From contig JAMXLQ010000174.1 of assembly GCA_024280975.1 (NCBI GenBank), positions 1 to 8,767 of the forward strand: 8,767 bases of DNA, written 5' to 3'. Of the stretch, positions 6,721 through 8,767 are shown piece after piece. The position numbers and the translations under genes are program-made. The notes below the pieces were generated by a model. That model was not told where the DNA came from. It was given only the letters and a program-made list of their open reading frames with translations, and did no database searches. This DNA is from Methanosarcina sp. GTDB lineage: Archaea; Halobacteriota; Methanosarcinia; Methanosarcinales; Methanosarcinaceae. How positions within the stretch are numbered: the first letter of the stretch is position 1; each line of letters begins with the position of its first letter.

Positions 6721-7704
6721 ATGACAAAAGAGGTTCTCATACATCAAATTATTGATGTATTGGCACGTGCAGGTTTTGCACTTTCCGATCGCTGCAATAT
6801 TCGTCCGAGGAGTTTTGACGTTGCCGCGCGGAAAGATGAAACACTATTACTTTGCAAGGTTTTATTTAATATTGACGGCCTGAATGAAGAAACTGCCAGG
6901 GAGATGAAGTACCTGGCCGAATATCTCGGAGGTTCTGCCATTATCGTGGGGGCAAAAACCAGAGATCAAATGCTTGAAGATAGCGTTGTGTATATGCGTT
7001 ATGATATCCTCGCCCTGAGCGTGCAGACTCTCTACGACTACTTTATTGAAAATGTTCCTCCTCTGGTTTCAGCAGCTCCAGGCGGGCTATATGTTTCCAT
7101 AGAAGGAGATATTCTTAAAAAATCCAGAATGGATCAGTCAATGTCTCTTGGGACTCTTGCTGCAATGGTGGGGGTTTCAAGGAGAACAATCAGCAAGTAT
7201 GAGGAAGAAGGCATGGACGCGTCGATAGACGTTGTGCTCCAGCTTGAGGATATTCTTGGGGTTGAACTGGCAAGGCCCATAGATATTCTGAAATCCTGTG
7301 GGAGCCGGAAACCCAGGAAAAAGATAGAATCCAGAACCAAAAATCAGGAAAAACCCTGTACACTTTTACCGGAAGATTTGATTCTCAATACAATTTCCAT
7401 GCTTGGTTATGACGTACTTCCTACCGCACAGGCGCCTTTCAAAGCCATCTCACGGGACAAATCCTCAGTTATTCTTACGGGAGTTAGTGAATTCAATACG
7501 ACCGTGGTCAAAAGGGCTCATCTGATGAGCAGCATTTCCTGCGTCACGGAGACTCAGTCCGTATTTATTATTAACGGGCGCTCAAAGATAAAATCCGTAG
7601 AAAACACGGTCCTGATTGAGAAAAAGGAACTTGATAGGATAAGCGATTCTCAAGAACTTCTGGATTTCATAGAGGAACGCAAAGAAACTCACGACGAAAC
7701 GTGA
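6721..7704 (+). CDS. Archaeal Cro/C1-type HTH transcriptional regulator
   Basis: The product is 327 residues. It matches an archaeal family annotated as putative HTH-type regulators, with a Cro/C1 helix-turn-helix in the middle of the protein. The HTH is at about 132-188; MSLGTLAAMVGVSRRTISKYE (141-161) shows helices 2 and 3, with SRRTISKYE as the recognition helix. A basic linker follows (about 194-211). The flanking regions, 1-115 and 215-325, look like two diverged copies of one alpha/beta domain. Both begin with a helix ending in a conserved 'xxLGF/Y'-type turn, contain a central strand pair, a 'xxIIxGxxxK/R' strand and a final 'LxDFIEE'-type helix. No metal or cofactor motif is clear, and the target genes are unknown. 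The ATG at 6721 matches the family's N-terminus, but there is no proper Shine-Dalgarno sequence, only GGA adjacent to the start. Together with the TATA position this suggests a leaderless or near-leaderless transcript. Confidence 0.9.
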   Translation: MTKEVLIHQIIDVLARAGFALSDRCNIRPRSFDVAARKDETLLLCKVLFNIDGLNEETAREMKYLAEYLGGSAIIVGAKTRDQMLEDSVVYMRYDILALSVQTLYDYFIENVPPLVSAAPGGLYVSIEGDILKKSRMDQSMSLGTLAAMVGVSRRTISKYEEEGMDASIDVVLQLEDILGVELARPIDILKSCGSRKPRKKIESRTKNQEKPCTLLPEDLILNTISMLGYDVLPTAQAPFKAISRDKSSVILTGVSEFNTTVVKRAHLMSSISCVTETQSVFIINGRSKIKSVENTVLIEKKELDRISDSQELLDFIEERKETHDET

Positions 7705-7729
7705 ATGCCCGAGTTCCACCACCCGAATC

Positions 7730-7790
7730 CCGTCTCGGAAGGACGGAGCCCTTCTCGGCAGAGTTGCGGCTCTGCAGTGAGCTGCTCTTT
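7730..7790 (+). terminator. Tandem hairpins after the HTH regulator
   Basis: CCGTC (7730-7734) pairs with GACGG (7742-7746). Further on, GCAGAG (7758-7763) pairs with CTCTGC (7770-7775) around a 6-base loop, and CTCTTTTCGC follows. The first hairpin starts 25 bases after the stop. They are plausible 3'-end or termination structures, although the T-run is short. This patch is visibly more GC-rich than the DNA to its right. Confidence 0.35.
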
Positions 7791-7833
7791 TCGCTTCGCT
7801 CGCTGACGGATTTATGATAAAGATACTGAGTTG

Positions 7834-7889
7834 AGCTCAAAAGAGCTGTTAAAAGTTGTGTTTTTCTGTGCTGTCTGTAACTATATAGT
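7834..7889. repeat. Small inverted repeats in the HTH-TIR gap
   Basis: AGCTC/GAGCT (7834-7847, AAAA loop) and the palindrome ACTATATAGT (7880-7889) lie between the two converging genes. A T5 run sits at 7861-7865. No gene is seen in this gap. Confidence 0.35.
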
Positions 7890-7934
7890 CTGTAGTGAGT
7901 TTTTCCGTGCCCTTCGTTGTTTCACTTTGGGTTT

Positions 7935-8522
7935 TTAACTGTGATTTCGTAGTTTTATGAGAATTAATTTTCCTAACTCTTCAGGTGTCTTTACTCTTAA
8001 GTCAATGAATCCAAGAGTCGATGGTAGTCCTTCTATTTCGATATCGTCAAAACGCGCAGGCAGTATATATTCTCTTTTCTCTTTAATTGCTCTTTCCAAA
8101 GCACTTCTTTTTTCATGTCTAGTCCATACCTTTTCAGCGTAATTTTTTGATATGAACATCACACAGTAGAGAGCTCCCTTTGCATAAACTCTATATAAAT
8201 ATTCAGTTAAGTCCACACCCCATAGCTTTGCTTCTTCCTCTTCATTCTTGTCATAGAAAACTTTGACACCGCTGTCTTTCAGGTATTTAGCAACTTTCTC
8301 GACGTAAATCCTTTCTTCACCTGCAAAAGAGAGAGCCACATCGTATTCAAATGGCTGTTCCTGTGCTCTAGAATACTGCTTTTCCTCAATGTGACTCAAA
8401 AGAGGATCGAATTCATCTTGCAAAAATTTTCGGCGTTCATCATAGTGACCGAATTTAGGCTTAATATAATACCAGAATTGATCTAAAGTCCTACAACTAA
8501 AAATCAAATTGCGTGCGGCCAC
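7935..8522 (-). CDS. TIR-domain protein, probably 5'-truncated
   Basis: The product is 195 residues as drawn from a GTG. Residues 60-195 are a full TIR domain: strand A YDVALSFAGEE (60-70), helix YVEKVAKYLKDSG (73-85), the FYDKNEEEEAKLWG loop (89-102), CVMFISKNYAEKVW (120-133), HEKRSALERA (136-145) and the closing FIDLRVKTPEELGKLI (172-187). E137 lies in the WxxxE arrangement of the catalytic glutamate of TIR NADases, so NAD+-cleaving activity is plausible. TIR proteins of this type occur in antiviral systems such as Thoeris, but no partner gene is visible here. Residues 1-55 are a helical segment I cannot assign. The start is doubtful: the GTG lies inside a palindromic element, a TAG sits 9 bases upstream in frame, no spaced ribosome binding site is present, and there is no other ATG before residue 122. 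A TTG at 8507 is the only alternative. Codons are more AT-rich than in neighbouring genes, fitting acquired DNA. Confidence 0.8.
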   Translation of the reverse strand: MAARNLIFSCRTLDQFWYYIKPKFGHYDERRKFLQDEFDPLLSHIEEKQYSRAQEQPFEYDVALSFAGEERIYVEKVAKYLKDSGVKVFYDKNEEEEAKLWGVDLTEYLYRVYAKGALYCVMFISKNYAEKVWTRHEKRSALERAIKEKREYILPARFDDIEIEGLPSTLGFIDLRVKTPEELGKLILIKLRNHS

Positions 8523-8560
8523 CCCACCCTAAAGGATAGGGTATGCTTCGGGCCGCCCGC
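8511..8560 (+). mobile_element. Nested-hairpin element, possible IS200/IS605-type end (copy 1)
   Basis: Outer stem GCGGCC (8515-8520) pairs with GGCCGC (8551-8556). Inner stem ACCCT (8526-8530) pairs with AGGGT (8538-8542) around AAAGGAT. GTATGCTTC separates the inner and outer right arms. The CTAAAGGATAGGGTAT-C layout resembles the right-end hairpins of IS200/IS605-like elements, which also form the 3' part of the TnpB guide RNA. No transposase gene is attached on either side, so this would be a solo end or a small non-autonomous element. It overlaps the first codons of the TIR frame. Confidence 0.35.
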
Positions 8561-8561
8561 C

Positions 8562-8710
8562 CGGTTACTTGGAGACAGATGATTAAGTATCCTTTAACAG
8601 GGTTTCCTTAACATAAGTGATTGAAATTTTGACCTCGGGTTCCTATCCGATTTACTGTATCTATAAAAGGAAGCTATGGTTTAGATATTCAAAGAGAAAT
8701 ACGAAGAGGC
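8562..8710. other. AT-rich spacer between the two hairpin elements
   Basis: No gene is recognised. A plus-strand frame from GTG at 8617 stays open to the right edge (about 50 codons) but runs through the hairpin element and shows no known protein character. CTATAAAAGG at 8661-8670 resembles a TATA box. Confidence 0.3.
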
Positions 8711-8763
8711 GAGGGTTCACTCATCCCCAATCTAAAGAATGGGGTATTCGTGACCCTCTGCGC
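8711..8763 (+). mobile_element. Nested-hairpin element, possible IS200/IS605-type end (copy 2)
   Basis: Outer stem GAGGGTTCAC (8711-8720) pairs with GTGACCCTC (8750-8758) with one bulged T. Inner stem CCCCA (8725-8729) pairs with TGGGG (8740-8744) around ATCTAAAGAA. TATTC lies between the inner and outer right arms. It has the same orientation and architecture as the copy at 8511-8560 and shares CTAAAG-AT-GGGTAT-C, but its stem sequences differ. The element reaches nearly to the window edge, so its outer boundary and any attached transposase cannot be seen. Confidence 0.4.
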
Positions 8764-8767
8764 TCCC

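Noticed and set aside
8630..8652. T-arm-like sequence CTCGGGTTCCTATCCGA suggesting a tRNA
   Set aside because: No matching acceptor, D or anticodon arms can be formed around it.
8617..8767. Plus-strand frame open to the right edge (about 50 codons)
   Set aside because: It runs through the nested hairpin and resembles no protein; the hairpin explains the lower half of it.

Overview
The window looks like chromosomal DNA of a methanogenic archaeon, most likely Methanosarcina. Evidence: an archaeal Cdc48/VAT-type AAA+ ATPase, the archaeal tRNA-Ile2 agmatidine synthase TiaS, an archaeal Cro/C1-type regulator family, archaeal TATA boxes, and long AT-rich intergenic regions with the hairpin-rich repeats I associate with Methanosarcina. 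The species is not resolved. Recognition is from memory of protein families; no database search was run.

Layout. (1) 1-332: the left edge holds a decayed minus-strand fragment that resembles the C-terminal part of a nitrogenase component-1-like protein, then the promoter region of a small membrane protein. (2) 333-674: small plus-strand membrane protein with a TM2-like motif. (3) 925-3653: minus-strand pair, a large Cdc48/VAT ATPase followed by a short PRC-barrel protein; each is followed by a hairpin that could terminate it. (4) 3654-4238: a 585-base divergent intergenic region with a promoter at each end, an imperfect tandem 30-bp duplication and a potentially structured nadE leader. (5) 4239-5006: nadE, ammonia-dependent NAD synthetase. 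(6) 5007-5283: a convergent gap packed with near-perfect hairpins and a 22-bp direct repeat. (7) 5284-6570: tiaS, minus strand. (8) 6721-7704: divergent HTH regulator whose HTH is flanked by two domains that look like diverged copies of each other. (9) 7935-8522: minus-strand TIR-domain protein with a suspicious 5' end. (10) 8511-8767: two nested-hairpin elements of the same architecture, resembling ends of IS200/IS605-type elements.

Most genes are unconnected housekeeping functions: protein unfolding, NAD synthesis, tRNA modification and transcriptional control. The accessory part is the right end. There an AT-rich, defence-type TIR gene begins inside a palindromic element and has no convincing ribosome binding site or promoter, which suggests it was cut at its 5' end by a mobile element. 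The least-explained features are the TIR/hairpin junction, the paired hairpin elements, the duplicated domains of the HTH regulator and the charged insertion in Cdc48. I found no CRISPR array, rRNA or tRNA, and no clear multi-gene new system.
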